From assembly GCA_914767715.1 (NCBI GenBank), contig OU612068.1, positions 30,010,001 through 30,074,000 on the forward strand: a DNA stretch of 64,000 nt, read 5' to 3'. Of this stretch, positions 1 to 10,909 are shown in pieces. Source of the DNA: Membranipora membranacea (taxonomy: Eukaryota > Bryozoa > Gymnolaemata > Cheilostomatida > Membraniporidae). Positions within the stretch are counted from its first letter, which is position 1. Each line of letters starts with the position of its first letter. The notes under the pieces were generated by a model that was not told the DNA's origin, made no database searches, and saw only the letters and a list, made by a program, of their open reading frames with translations. Made by a program: the position numbers and the translations under genes.

Positions 1-804
1 GTCTGAGACAGCAGTAGCCATAACGGGGTAGTTGTCCCTAACATAAGTCTCTATATCAAACACAAGGGCCTCCTCTGTAGGATAATCTACCTGCGTCACA
101 CTTCCATCACTGTTATATCGATGCCAACCGGCAGCATGCTGCCATTTACTGGGTCGAGGTGGCAGCTTGTATGTATAGAGCTTATCAGCAAGTGTTACAT
201 ACGGACCAACCTGCTGCATGGTTATGTTCTGAATATGCTCAGTAAGGTTATCACCTTTAAAAATATACAGATGACAGAGTGTTACATTACATAAAGTTAA
301 AATTTTAAACGTGAATAAATCAAAAGAAAATAAAGTATATAATGGGATTATGACCCACACTGATACACTGATACACCATATATCATATAAAGGACTTTGC
401 ATTCTGCCTTTATACATCACATCAGTCTAGCGACATTATAATATAGAGATACATCAAAACATAGGGTCAAAGAGTCAACAATGAACATTACCTTTCATGT
501 GAGGGAGCTGAAAGTCTACTTCAGGCTGTACGCTCATCTCCTTATCAAACAAGTCATGCTCTTTCAAGTGCTGGAAGACCTTGTCGAGTAAGTCAGGACT
601 GAGCGTATCTGCGTCGCAGGCACCTGAGTCTTTAAACAGTTGTCTATGAATTGAGTCGGACAGCATTTGGATGCCAAGAGGATTTTTCCGTTTGGACTCA
701 TGATTCTGCTGGTTGTGGTGACAATGGCGACAGATTAACTTCGAGTTACAGACACTTAAAGAAGGGACAAGGCTTGAACCCGCTCTTGAAATTCGATAGG
801 CCAT
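1..804 (-). CDS. POLG: DNA polymerase gamma catalytic subunit, N-terminal part (5' two coding exons)
   Basis: Mitochondrial replicative DNA polymerase, family A, acting in the mitochondrial matrix. Coding exons on the minus strand are 804..492 and 254..1; the gene continues off the left edge. Exon 1 ends ATGAAAG before GTAATG and exon 2 begins after TTTAAAG, giving an in-frame join through MKGDNLTEH. Exon 1 has an Arg/Ser-rich, acid-poor leader (MAYRISRAGSS...) that fits a mitochondrial targeting peptide, then KNPLGIQMLSD, which matches the conserved NPL-IQMLS block at the start of animal POLG. Exon 2 carries KLPPRPSKW, AAGWHRY and EEALVFDIET, the last being exonuclease motif I (D-x-E) of the proofreading domain. 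I chose the ATG at 804; the preceding GTG codon is not a eukaryotic start. The polymerase domain lies outside the window. Identification is from recognised family motifs. Confidence 0.93.
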
Positions 805-1257
805 CACACACCTAAAGGGATTCTCTCATGTCAACCACCTAGTCTCCTTCCAGACAACTCTAAGCTTGCCTAAAAGAACCAATCCAAATTACAAAATGTT
901 TCGCACAAGCAAAATTTAAGCTTTCTAAATATGAAATATGAACAAGTCGTTGTTTCATTTAAGCTTCTCCCATAGGATAAGGTGGGTCCTTGCTGTGTGG
1001 AGGGCGTGGTTGCGGGGTTGAGTACATGTAGTCTTGGATGTTTGATGTCTGTTGTTTTCAGCGAAAAGAGTCTCATGGTCACACCATGATCTCAGAAGTA
1101 ATTGTGTGGGCTGTCTAATTGGGATATAGGTTTGATTAATCAATAAGCATTGATTAATTATGATAGCTGGAGCATATGTACTTTACTTTGGCCATGAATT
1201 ATCATGTGTTATTTTGATGGTTAAACTTGACATTGGCAAAATAGAAGGCATATGAAA
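805..1257. other. 5' flank of POLG, no gene seen
   Basis: This stretch lies upstream of the POLG start codon and should contain its promoter and 5' UTR. I see no convincing exon. The last 40 bases (about 1217-1250, GATGGTTAAACTTGACATTGG) resemble one arm of the adjacent MITE and may be a decayed partial copy. Confidence 0.5.
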
Positions 1258-1265
1258 CATCCCAG

Positions 1266-1389
1266 CATGGGCCCCTGGGACTTACATGTCTTTACTTTGC
1301 CAATGTCCAATATCAACCACCCAAAAAACATGGTGATGGTTGATAGTGGACATTGGCAAAGTAAAGACAGTAAGTCCCAGGGGCCCATG
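1266..1389. mobile_element. hAT-like MITE, 124 bp, with 8-bp target duplication
   Basis: Near-perfect foldback with terminal inverted repeats starting CATGGGCCCCTGGGACTTAC and running about 45-50 bp into the element. It is flanked by the direct repeat CATCCCAG at 1258-1265 and 1390-1397. An 8-bp duplication with short CA-starting inverted ends is typical of hAT-superfamily non-autonomous elements; the superfamily call is an inference. A second copy with its own 8-bp duplication lies at 11248-11382, and a decayed half copy is near 15003-15035. There is no coding capacity. Confidence 0.85.
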
Positions 1390-1543
1390 CATCCCAGTGG
1401 TCAATGTAGGACAACTGGTAGCCTGGGCAAGCTGTCTGTATTCACCAGGCTAGGTAGGTCCCAGACAGACTCACACAAACAAGCTTCTCGCAGGTGCAAC
1501 ACACATACAATACATACATGCTTGATGAAAAATGTCGAAAAAA

Positions 1544-1635
1544 TTATAGGCATCTGGAGTTACAAGCATGTATACCTTGCCATATCGATGATGAACACTG
1601 TCAGGTTATACATGCTTGCAACTCCAGATACCTAT
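1544..1635. repeat. inverted repeat, about 30-bp arms
   Basis: The arm at 1544-1574 (GGCATCTGGAGTTACAAGC core) is repeated in inverted orientation at 1607-1635 with a few mismatches and a 32-base loop. It resembles a small foldback element. I could not see a clear target duplication. Confidence 0.6.
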
Positions 1636-1639
1636 GCTT

Positions 1640-2720
1640 CAAAGCCCGGTCTCTCATGCAAGAGTACTAGCCCTTGAGTTACCATACGTACGTACTAAGC
1701 GCTGCATGTATCAATAAATCCGATGGATTTATAAATTTATACATGTGCTTGAGTTACCCGCCATAAAATCCTCCATCTCATTGGCTATTGTGGGTGCTGA
1801 AAAGCTAAAGTTTTCAAACTCCTTGGTTTTACAATATCGATTTTAAGACTGTTTTACCCAGGATACTGTTGAAGTCCTGGTACGATTCGTACTGAGGACG
1901 ATTCGTATGGACGTTTCGTACTTCCCAACTTTTTCTAATTTTTATTTATTTTATGATGGCACAACTCCTTATTAATTCTCATATAGCCTTTTATGTGGCC
2001 AAAAATACAGAGGCTAACAAATAATGTTGCTCTTTTTTTCTTTAGATACATCAATAACACTGAGAATTTCCTGATAATTCCAAATATGACATCAGAATTT
2101 GGGTAGAAACAGAGGTTCAAAAATTATCACTGTTTTTGTGACACCCCACTCTATTTTTTCAGGCGATTATTTTTCTACTTAGCCACCATTATTACTAGTC
2201 ATGTCGACCATTCTGCTTGCAGGATAGCCTTGTGACATAGTCTATCTCTGCAGCACAGCAGTGGTGGCGCTGCCTTCCATCAAGAAAGGCAACTCCCAGG
2301 GTTCAAGGTTATGAGATATCAAAACCAGTGTTCCATTTAGGCCCAAATATTTCCAAATTATGGGTTTCCATTGTTTTCCCAATTTTGGTACTCAGACTAG
2401 GTGAATTAGTTCAAGCCCTATGCTGCAGAGACGAACGTATGCCTCAACAGTTCGCACATGCGCAGACTGCATGTCGACACAAATACAAGCGAATCGTTCT
2501 TAGTTTCTCATAATTTGTAATGATATCTCACTGTAGCATAAAATATAAGCATGATCATTGAAATTGATAGACCAATTTATAGAAAGGTAATCATAAAATC
2601 TCCACAACATTTCATCAATAAAGTCTGCAATCAAGGTCTCATGCCACCTATTATTTCCGTGAATTCAATACATTTAAAAAAATACATTATGTATCAACCA
2701 CCAAAATTATTTTACCGTGC
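1640..2720. other. intergenic, no gene seen
   Basis: AT-rich sequence with only short frames full of stops. No splice-consistent exon, RNA gene or clear repeat structure was recognised. Confidence 0.5.
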
Positions 2721-2726
2721 TTAGAT

Positions 2727-2972
2727 AACCAGAACAGGCTGTCCGTTTTAGATTTGTGCACACTAGACTCTTTTATCAAGAAACTATCTGTAAATCATTT
2801 TCGAAAGATTTCTGGAGATGACAAACATCCACTTTTTAGTAGAGTAAATTTTAATCTGGAGAAACAATCCTCTTGCCTAAATACGAAGTATAGACCACCT
2901 AGATGTCGCACTGTGAAGCGAAACAACAGCTTTTTCCCATTTTTTATGCGTCTCTCAAACAATTTTTCTTAA
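2727..2972 (+). pseudogene. LINE reverse transcriptase ORF, C-terminal fragment
   Basis: An open frame ends with RPPRCRTVKRNNSFFPFFMR before its stop at 2970-2972. The R-T-x(2-4)-R-x-N-S-F-F-P pattern is the typical last conserved block of jockey/CR1-type LINE ORF2 proteins. The upstream part (NRLSVLDLCTLDSF) fits the region before it. Endonuclease and polymerase domains are absent, so this is a 5'-truncated dead copy. Confidence 0.6.
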
Positions 2973-4715
2973 CACACTCATTTTTATCATCCTGAAATAT
3001 TTCTCACTATGATACAGAATGTGAAATAAAATAGATACATACATACACCAACAAGAAGTAAAACAAAACATAAAACATCGAAAAATCACTGAGAAGCAGC
3101 AAGGTACTGTAAACAATCAAGAATATGACAGTTGGCTGACTTCCATAAACAATTTTAATGCTTTCTGGTGATGTCTCTCTGAATCCTCCCAAGGTAAAGC
3201 TCATTCCCATTACATTCTTGGAGGAGCAACAGTAGCTTTGTTGTACATAACTGACAAATCAACATAACCAATCTCAAAGTCCCTTCCTTCATCATGTACC
3301 TCAAACAACACACCTATCAAAGTTAACTGTAAATTGAAAATAAAATAACTCAATACTTATGGAGCCGTTTGCTCTTCTTACATGAGAGGATAAAGAAGCA
3401 CCATTGCTATTTGTCACATAGAAGCAATATTAAGAACAATATGCAAGACCGAAGCTTTAAAACATGTAGATATTGCGCAGGGAAACATCATTATTGAACA
3501 ACCAATCTGCATATGAAAATCTCAACATAGTGGTACTAAGGATACAAGAGACTCATTTGAGCCTGGACACGCTGATTGTCTTATTTCTCCAGCAGTGATT
3601 GTGATTGGGACTTTGATTGAGCTAGGCTGGTGTTGATTCCTGCATTATTTGCGAGATAAAAAGCAATGAAAGGCAGGAAGCCAAAGGATGACACAAGTGT
3701 CCCCTGTGGACACATAGGCAGCATATCAGCAACATATTTATCTATGAAGAGTTGTATTTGCACTCCGTACTGTCAGACTTACTGATAAGTACATTGATGT
3801 CAATCCTGCATTCCAAGGTAAGCTTTCTCTGTTGAGTGCCACTTCTTCATAGACGATCTCTACAATGATAAACCATTCCCCTGATGATGACATGCAGGAA
3901 TGAACATCATGAATAAACATGAACTGGTCTCAAAAGTCTAACAGTGATGTGGAGGGGCGGCATAATGGCATAAAATGCAGGTAAAATGAGCAGTCCGCAA
4001 GTAAACAGACGGCAAAAACAACAGTTGTGATATAGGGTAAATCGTAAAAGCGGTTGATTTGATATGGGATTTGAATATATGGCATTTCATTTCGCACTAT
4101 TTTAGTACTTACAGCATTGATGCAACTGAGATACGGGATATGCCAACTTCCTTGTCAATAAATCGCTCACTGCGAATTCTGGGTTAAAAACTCCTGATAA
4201 ATTGTCAGCAACCGGGGATCACTCCTGAGATGCGACCTCTGAAAAATTGAATGCCCAATTATGTGGCTTGATATTTTGTTAGAAAAATCAGTAAAATCAA
4301 AACAAGACTGATGCGCAGTTAGTTGGTTATATTCTGAATACAAATTGGTACTTTGGTGTACCATGACTACTAACTTGACAAATGAGGACTGGAGTAGTCG
4401 CTTCCACTGATGAAGGCTCCAGGAATGTTTCAGGCTAGTCAATCGGTCCATGTCAGTCATCAAATAACTTGCCCTCCAAAGTTACTGGAACCTCTCAAAC
4501 AGAAGGATCTACAGGTATTAAAGAGCCATATGGATAAGGGGATATTCCACAATTTAGGATTGGCAACATAGAGCTCTTATTGTGAAGGTTTGAATACGGG
4601 GTTACACCAGGAACAAGGACTAGACTACCAGGCCCAACCATAAATAAACATGCACCCAAGGTCACCAGGGACAGCCAATGGAAAATAAATTGTTCTCAAG
4701 CCAGAGGGACTCAAG
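2973..4715. other. intergenic, no gene seen
   Basis: Unannotated sequence between a LINE tail and the LTR-like element. A 98-codon minus-strand open frame (4167-4463) and several 60-codon frames match no family I know and lack supporting splice structure. They are most likely chance. Confidence 0.45.
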
Positions 4716-4951
4716 CTGTGATACGTTGTTGAAAGCAATTGCAAGGTGGTTCAACTTAGCCCAGCTAAGATTTATATCCATCAGAAATAAGGCTGAGTGT
4801 TCACAAATAATTACCAGATATATTATGTAGGATCCGTGCACAGTAGGTCTATCCGTAAGTCAGGGTCAGGGTGGTCTGGTGTCCTAGTTCAGTTGTCTAT
4901 CCGTTTCAAGTCCTTTGTTACATCCTAGCTTGCAGAGTTAATTACTTGAAA
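4716..4951. repeat. LTR-like direct repeat, left copy
   Basis: About 236 bp from CTGTGATACG to ATTACTTGAAA, repeated in the same orientation at 6193-6433 with scattered substitutions and one 5-base length difference. On the minus strand the repeat ends in ...CACA. The bases following it (4952-5055) belong to another repeat also found at 10510-10615, so the outer boundary is uncertain. Confidence 0.7.
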
Positions 4952-5151
4952 GCTAGGAGTAGCTTTCAGTAATTATTAAGAGTGAGTCAGTTATTGTCAA
5001 AGTAGAGGGCCATGGTTAGTGTAATTACTTAATTAATTACTTCCATTGTCAATTTTGATATTTAAGCCCAGTGGTAAAGAGTTCGAGTCTGACATAACAT
5101 ACATCCTAGGAGGCTATGCCTCTGCCCAGTGAAAGATGCTGCTTAGCATCT

Positions 5152-6137
5152 TTACATAGAATATCCACCACCTTTTACTGTTGAATGAGAAAACCGTAAC
5201 GGTTTTGATGAGTATACTGAGTAGAACCATAACCATTTGCAGTGCCATAGCAGATTTGAACTATAGTGTGTAAAGATAATGTAAGTGAAATAGCGTATGT
5301 TTGGAATGTTACACGAAGTTTCTGGTGTCTGGTTACATGTCCTGAGATACATGTCAATAGACGAGGCCAGAGCGGGAACACTTAGTAGGGTGTCAGTAGT
5401 TTCTGATAATGAACGGTCCATTGTATACTCAGTAGCTTGGTTCACATTTTGGGTAGATATCAGATTAGCAGCAGCTACATCATGATTTGACTCAGCAGAA
5501 CAAAACATATCTGGATGCAAGGTTGGTTCAACAGCAGTAGTCAACACAGATGTCATAGCAATGACAGACACAGCAGTAGCAAGAGTAGCAACATGTCTCG
5601 TAGCAACAAGTAGTCTATCAGAGTGAAAAACCTTAGCGAAGGTCTCAGATTCACCCACAGTTTCTAATTGAAAAGTTTCTGCAATTGATGTACAGCTAAC
5701 GACAGGATTCACTGATACGGTTTCACATATCTTAGCGCCATGATGAACAATAACAGGCAATGGAGTACGATAACGAACAGGTACATAAGAGAACAAGAAT
5801 TTTTCTTCAAAGCTTTGAAGATAAAGTTTACAACCTTGTACATGAGCTTCACTCTGAGCATAGAATTGTAGTCCAAGCTGATGGTTGTAATCAAACATAT
5901 CTATTGCCTTCTGTAATGTGAGGGTATTGCATTCGTACTCGCAAATATCCTGGACATAATTGACAACTCTGTATGGTCATCCCATATTTGATGCCTTTCG
6001 CAGAACCTCAGTGCCCTATCAAGTCCAAGTTGTATATCTGGATCAGCAGGTAGCAGTTGCCTCTGCCCAGTGAAGAGATTATTCATCAGTTTACAGAAAG
6101 TTTCACCTGGGTAATGTTCCTTGTGTGGTGAATCCAT
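5152..6137 (-). pseudogene. gag-like ORF of an LTR-like element, frameshifted, identity unknown
   Basis: Two minus-strand frames, 6137..5901 and 5898..5152, abut in different phases. Reading across about 5960-5940 shows that one frame continues the other after a single frameshift, so one protein of roughly 330 residues is broken here. Its first part (MDSPHKEHYPGETFCKLMNN) is helical and charged, and the last quarter is degraded and low in similarity to anything. It starts about 50 bases inside the right-hand direct repeat. The sequence at that junction, TTTGGCGTCCTCGGATGGGC, looks like a tRNA primer-binding site because of its TGG start. No zinc knuckle, protease or polymerase is present. I infer a non-autonomous LTR element. 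The host-gene alternative is weaker. Confidence 0.45.
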
Positions 6138-6192
6138 AATAGCTGGATCCAGTTAGTCTCTGTTGGTTATTGGCCCATCCGAGGACGCCAAA

Positions 6193-6433
6193 CTGTGATA
6201 CGTAGTTGAAAGCAATCGCAAGGTGGTTCAACTTAGCCCAGCTAAGATTTATATCCATCAGAAATAAGGCTGAGTGTTCACAAATAATTACCAGATATAT
6301 TATGTAGGATCCGTGGACAGTATGTCTATCCGTAAGTCAGGGTCAGGGTGGTCTGGTGTCCTAGCTCAGTTGTCTATCCGTTTCCAGTCAAGTCCTTTGT
6401 TACATCCTAGATTGCAGAGATAATTACTTGAAA
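6193..6433. repeat. LTR-like direct repeat, right copy
   Basis: Partner of 4716-4951. Shared core blocks include GGTTCAACTTAGCCCAGC and TACCAGATATATTATGTAGG. For the minus-strand ORF between them this copy would be the 5' LTR. The divergence between copies suggests the insertion is not recent. Confidence 0.7.
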
Positions 6434-6711
6434 AAATGATGGATCGAAACATAATGCACACACGTCAAAATATACAACAGCCTAAACCACATCGGATAAA
6501 CCCTGATCCAAACACAACTTTAGTAGTGTATAATATCGAAAGGAATGGGAACATAAATACTGTCATCGAACATCTACGTCTACTCTGTAATATCTATTCA
6601 AACGACCTTCAAGATATACAAAGGGGAAATACAAGAAGAGAATAATGGTAGAAGAACTAGATACAACGATGAAGAAGATGATGAGGATGAGTTCCACAGT
6701 TCTATGGATGA

Positions 6712-6823
6712 TGACTTTAGCTTGTTATTTTCTAACAGCCCAGCTTAACACTTTTATTACCATATCCGGTTATGGTAGTAAAAGTGTTAAGCTGGGCTGT
6801 TAGAAAATAACAAGCTAAAGTCA
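6712..6823. mobile_element. foldback element, 53-bp arms
   Basis: TGACTTTAGCTTGTTATTTT at 6712 begins a 53-base arm that returns in inverted orientation at 6771-6823 with one visible mismatch and a 6-base loop. Such a nearly perfect hairpin suggests recent insertion or gene conversion. No target duplication is obvious at the ends. Confidence 0.75.
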
Positions 6824-7621
6824 AAAGGTCATCCTTATTGCACATGCGCACTTTGAGTTTCTGGACAATTGAAACACTAACCAAGAGGTAGGAGCACACA
6901 ACTGCTCACAAAATCAGCTTTTTTCAGATCACAAGCAATTCTGTTAGTTGTCTTATTTCTTGTTGGAGATGCACAACTACAATTTAGAACGCACATTTGA
7001 GCAGAACAAGGGGTTTTGAATTACAAATAAGGAGTTTTTGTATGTACATACATTTTTCTGTGCTCCATCCAAAAAGGGATCAGAAGTGTATTATCCCTTT
7101 AAGTATGAACTGTAATTCGATTAAAGGCAAACTAAATATCATAAAAACGAATGTTGTAGCTTTCGAGCCTGATATCATAGCGGTAACAGACTAAAATAGG
7201 AGATTTATTTGACGACAACGAGCTCCATGGTGTTTAATACACACTTTATAGGAAGGACAGAGTAAAGGGTGGAGGAGGAACACTCCTAGCTTTAGCGAAT
7301 AAATCTAGACTGACTATTCTCCAAACCACATATGGCCCAGGTGAGTCTGTCACACTGCAAGTCCAGATACATCCTAAGCTTAAATTGAAATTGATTGTCA
7401 TGTATCGACCTCCTAATGAATACTGCTTAGACACATTTGAAACTTTAATAGATGAGAATGCTCATGACAACTGTTTGATTGTTGGTGATTTCAACTTTCC
7501 GGATATCATTTGGCGAACTAAGGAAAGTGGTAGTAGTTATGTCAGGGCAAATTCTCATAAGAAAGCGATGTATACTAAAGCTCTTGATATTATTTGTCAC
7601 GCTGATCTTGTACAGTTAATA

Positions 7622-7640
7622 CAATGAACTTCCTTCATTG
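7622..7640. mobile_element. 19-bp palindromic micro-insertion with 7-bp target duplication
   Basis: CAATGAACTTCCTTCATTG sits between two copies of GTTAATA (7615-7621 and 7641-7647). Without the palindrome and one GTTAATA, the LINE endonuclease frame reads straight through (LVQLI then HEPTH), so the empty site is known. The insertion shifts that frame. It shares its ends with copies at 11564, 14734 and 39244. Confidence 0.85.
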
Positions 7641-8835
7641 GTTAATACATGAACCCACTCATCGCTCTGGCAACATTCTTGACCTTGTCTTGATAAATAA
7701 GCTTGCTCTTGATGATTTGCATGTTGATTGTGAAGTGAAACCGTACATCATTCTCTGATCATAAAATGATCCTTACCAACATCAAGACACAATGCTACAC
7801 TAAAGACACAGAAAACATCACACATCCTAAACGATATAACTTTAATAGAGCAGACTACACACTCATCGAGGAAAAGTATTCAAGTTTAATAAATTATTTC
7901 ACTAATGAAGCTACGTCAGAGGACAGTGTGGAACCTGGGAACGATTTCATCAAACAACAACAGATTCACTGTCTACCATCCCAGGTATGTTAAATCGTCC
8001 TAGGGGTCACCCTTGGGTTGACCGTGAATTGAAGCGGCTTATAAACAAGCGCGACAGAATATTCGATAGAAACCAACGCTTCCCTAGTATTGCCCATGAA
8101 GAGGAATACGACCATATATGTAAAACTATTAACGACAAGGTTACAAAAGCCAAGTCTAACTACCTTAAAGACAAGCTCACCAAACAAATGGAACATGGCG
8201 ATTCAAAACCACTGTATAATTATCTGAAGAAAAACAGTGGTAGGTCAAACAATATAACAACCATAAAAGACACACCTGTTGATCTAAACCCAGATAAACT
8301 GGCTGAACACTTCTCATCAGTGTTCTCAATGCAACAGCATAATGTGCCTATAATGGATGAAAAACTATGCAACTATGGAAAATATCCATGTTAGCAAAAG
8401 TGGAGTGGAGGCTTTGCTGAAACGCCTTGACCCTGGGAAGTCATGTGGTCCAGACAAACTATCTGCTATGACACTTAAATGTTTTCTAACTTTGTTCCTT
8501 CCTTTATAGATTGTGTACATTACATCATTAAGAAGAGCGTTATAATTAAGGATGGCAGAGTACCCAAGATATGGCGAGATGCTAACATCACCCCTATATT
8601 CAAGGGAGGAAACAGATCCGAGAGCAATAACTACCGCCCTATTAGCCTAACATGTATATTATCAAAAGCTACTGAACACATAATATGCTCAAATATGTGG
8701 CGACATATAGACGATTATGGTATAATATCCAACAAGCAGCATGGATTCAGAAAAGGTCTGAATACGACCACTCAGCTTCTGCACGTTGCACACTTTGCAG
8801 CTGAATGTCTAGATAGAAAGACTGATTACCACATA

Positions 8836-9209
8836 CCGTAATCCCTCACTTATAAGTCACCGGACTTATAAGTGAATCACCCCCCTCAGAAAAAATAAAA
8901 ATGCTGCAGCTATAAGACACCCCACAGCTATAAGACACCCCACCGCTCTAAGACACTCACTACACTACACTCACTACAAATGAACTAAGTAGTTTTGGGA
9001 AAAAAACTGCCCTCAGTGGGTTTAGAACTCACAACTCAATGTTTACAAGTCAACGCTCTACCACTGAGCTATTCATCTTCGTGATTAAAAGGTTTTGGTC
9101 CAAACTAGATATAATAATGCTTCAAATGATAGTCGTGTCTATATACTACTCTCTTATAGCCACCTTCACTTATGCGTCGTCCGCACGATCTATAGGTGAG
9201 GGATTACGG
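8836..9209. mobile_element. 374-bp TIR element inserted at TA in a LINE
   Basis: Terminal inverted repeats CCGTAATCCCTCAC / GTGAGGGATTACGG are bounded by TA on both sides (8834-8835 and 9210-9211). The interrupted reverse transcriptase frame resumes exactly if the element and one TA are ignored (TDYHI then VSFDFAKAF). A TA duplication fits the Tc1/mariner group, which is an inference. The interior has short GCTATAAGACACCCC repeats near the left end and an antisense tRNA-like segment. It has no ORF. Confidence 0.9.
9008..9079 (-). repeat. tRNA-Thr-like segment inside the TIR element
   Basis: On the minus strand TAGCTCAGTGGTAGAGCG matches the tRNA D-arm/A box, CTTGTAA fits an anticodon loop with TGT (Thr), and GTGAGTTCTAAACCCAC resembles a T-arm/B box with one stem mismatch and a changed TTC loop. 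The expected acceptor stem strands (AGATGAA and TGAGGGC) do not pair. This is therefore a tRNA-derived, SINE-like remnant and not a working tRNA gene. Confidence 0.6.
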
Positions 9210-10141
9210 TAGTTAGCTTTGACTTTGCAAAGGCTTTTGACAAAGTGCCTCACAATCTATTGTTGCATAAACTTGTGATCTATAAATTCAACCCTCATTG
9301 TATTAAATGGATTGAAGACTGGCCGACAGGCAGAAAATCTACTGTCAAGGTAAATGGCAGAACATCTTGTCAATTTGATGTCACCTCGGGTGTACCCCAA
9401 GGTTCTGTGTTAGGACCATTACTTTTCCTCATTTATGTTAACGATATGACAGATTCTATTGTACATTCTGATTGCTGACTATATGCAGACGACACCATTT
9501 TGTGTTAAGACATCAATTCACTGCAAAACAATGTAAATAAATTGTATGAATGGGCAAACAAATGGGGTATGCTTTTTAACCACAAAAAGTGTACACACAT
9601 GAAGATCGGTTCCGAGAAACCTAACATTCAGTTAAAGCTTGGTTCTGCTGATATACCACACTCTCACTCTCTAAAATATGTTGGTGTGAATATTGAATCC
9701 AACATGAAATGGAATAAACACATATCCAAAGTAGTCAAGAAAGCAAATCGTACCCTTGGCCTCATCAAAAGAGGTCTTCACGAAGCACCGATCAAAACTA
9801 AGCTTACTGCCTATAAAACTGTAGTGAAACCTCTTCTTGAATATGCATGTCAGGTTTGGTCGCCTCATAGTTCGGGGTTAAAAAATAGTCTGGAAAAGGT
9901 CCAGAGAAATGCCATTAAATGGGTGTATCATTTGACTCAGGATGACAGTGTTAACGATTGTATGACTAATCATGCCATGCCTCTATTATCGGATAGGAGA
10001 GATGATCTTGATGTAAATTTTCTGCGGAAAATTGAAGGAGGCTTGTTTGACATCAAGTTGAATAACTTCGTACGATTTGTATCAACATCACATGACACTA
10101 GAAACAAGACCATCAGCTGGCAGCACAACATTGATGCCTGA

Positions 10142-10505
10142 ACTTACAGCTATTTCAACAGGATAAGGCCAGAGGTGAAAATTTACTTTCCTCCTGACTA
10201 ACCACTGAATACATTCTAATCACTTACTAATCTAAAAATAAGTATATAGGTATTGTGTACGAAAAGGTCACACTGATCACTACAATTGAACCATTCTACA
10301 TCTATCTTCCGAGTGAACAATCACCACAACTTGTTAGATAAAACAAGTCAAGGTTGGGTTTTTCTTTTGTTTATTTTTTATATATTATATCTAAATTAGT
10401 AATAGCATCCGATAACCCCAGCGATAAACTCAGCGCAACACTGATGGTATATATCCAAATGTGCCCAGTGATTGTGGACGTATTGGATTAAGTTGAAGGT
10501 AAGGT
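10142..10505 (+). repeat. LINE 3' untranslated tail ending in GGTAAG repeats
   Basis: Directly follows the LINE stop codon and ends GAAGGTAAGGTAAGG, a short tandem tail typical of CR1/L2-like LINEs. Most of it is present in inverted orientation at 10742-10855 and 11420-11670, so a second LINE tail faces it tail-to-tail. Confidence 0.6.
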
Positions 10506-10509
10506 AAGG

Positions 10510-10615
10510 AAAAGCTAGGAGAAGCTTTCAGTAATTATTAAGAGTGAGTCAGTTATTGTCAAAGTAGAGGGCCATGGTTCGTGTAATTACTTAATTAATT
10601 ACTACCATTGTTGTG
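10510..10615. repeat. dispersed repeat shared with 4947-5055
   Basis: AGCTTTCAGTAATTATTAAG and the following roughly 90 bases, including GAGGGCCATGGTT and TTACTTAATTAATTAC, occur almost unchanged at 4947-5055. It lies between the two facing LINE tails. A hairpin with TAGTTAGTAG arms follows near 10635-10675. Confidence 0.65.
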
Positions 10616-10909
10616 TAAACGTATCTCACAAGCCCTAGTTAGTAGCCATATTATAGCTACTAACTAGTGCTTGCTCCAGTTGAGTCCCTCTGGATTGAGA
10701 ACAATTACTTCTTGGGAGAATGAGACTTAGGTATTTGTTTACTCCTTACCTTACCTTCAACTTAATCCAATACGTCCACAATCACTGGGCACATTTGGAT
10801 ATATATACCATCAGTGTTGCGCTGAGTTTATCGCTGGGGTTATCGGATGTAGCCATTTAAACCACTGCTGACACATCTGGGCTTTGCCAAACTGTGCCAC
10901 CATACAAAA

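Larger units (their letters stand above)
7085..10141 (+). pseudogene. LINE (jockey/CR1-like) ORF2, decayed
   Basis: Pieces of one non-LTR retrotransposon ORF in order. The endonuclease remnant has FEPDIIAVT near 7165 and VGDFNFPDIIW near 7480. A linker (7987-8394) follows. The reverse transcriptase has NYRPISLTCILSK (about 8630), QHGFRKG (about 8740), FDFAKAFDKVPHN (about 9222), SGVPQGSVLGPLLFLIYVND (about 9390) and LYADDTI (about 9480, the catalytic YADD). A long C-terminal region runs to 10141 with LEYACQVWSPHSSGLK. Several frameshifts and stops break it, including one directly before YADD, so it is inactive. It is interrupted by a 19-bp palindrome at 7622 and by a 374-bp TA-flanked element at 8836. 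The clade is assigned from motif style only. Confidence 0.85.

Noticed and set aside
1252-1677. 141-codon open frame as a possible gene
   Set aside because: It covers the hAT-like MITE and an inverted repeat and has no protein-like pattern.
4167-4463. 98-codon minus-strand frame
   Set aside because: No recognisable motif, no splice sites and no repeat relationship; likely chance in a gene-free stretch.
6997-7194. 65-codon frame taken as a complete small gene
   Set aside because: Its end (FEPDIIAVT) is the start of the LINE endonuclease domain, so it belongs to the decayed LINE.
9008-9079. Functional tRNA-Thr gene
   Set aside because: The acceptor stem does not pair, the T loop is altered and a T-stem pair is broken.
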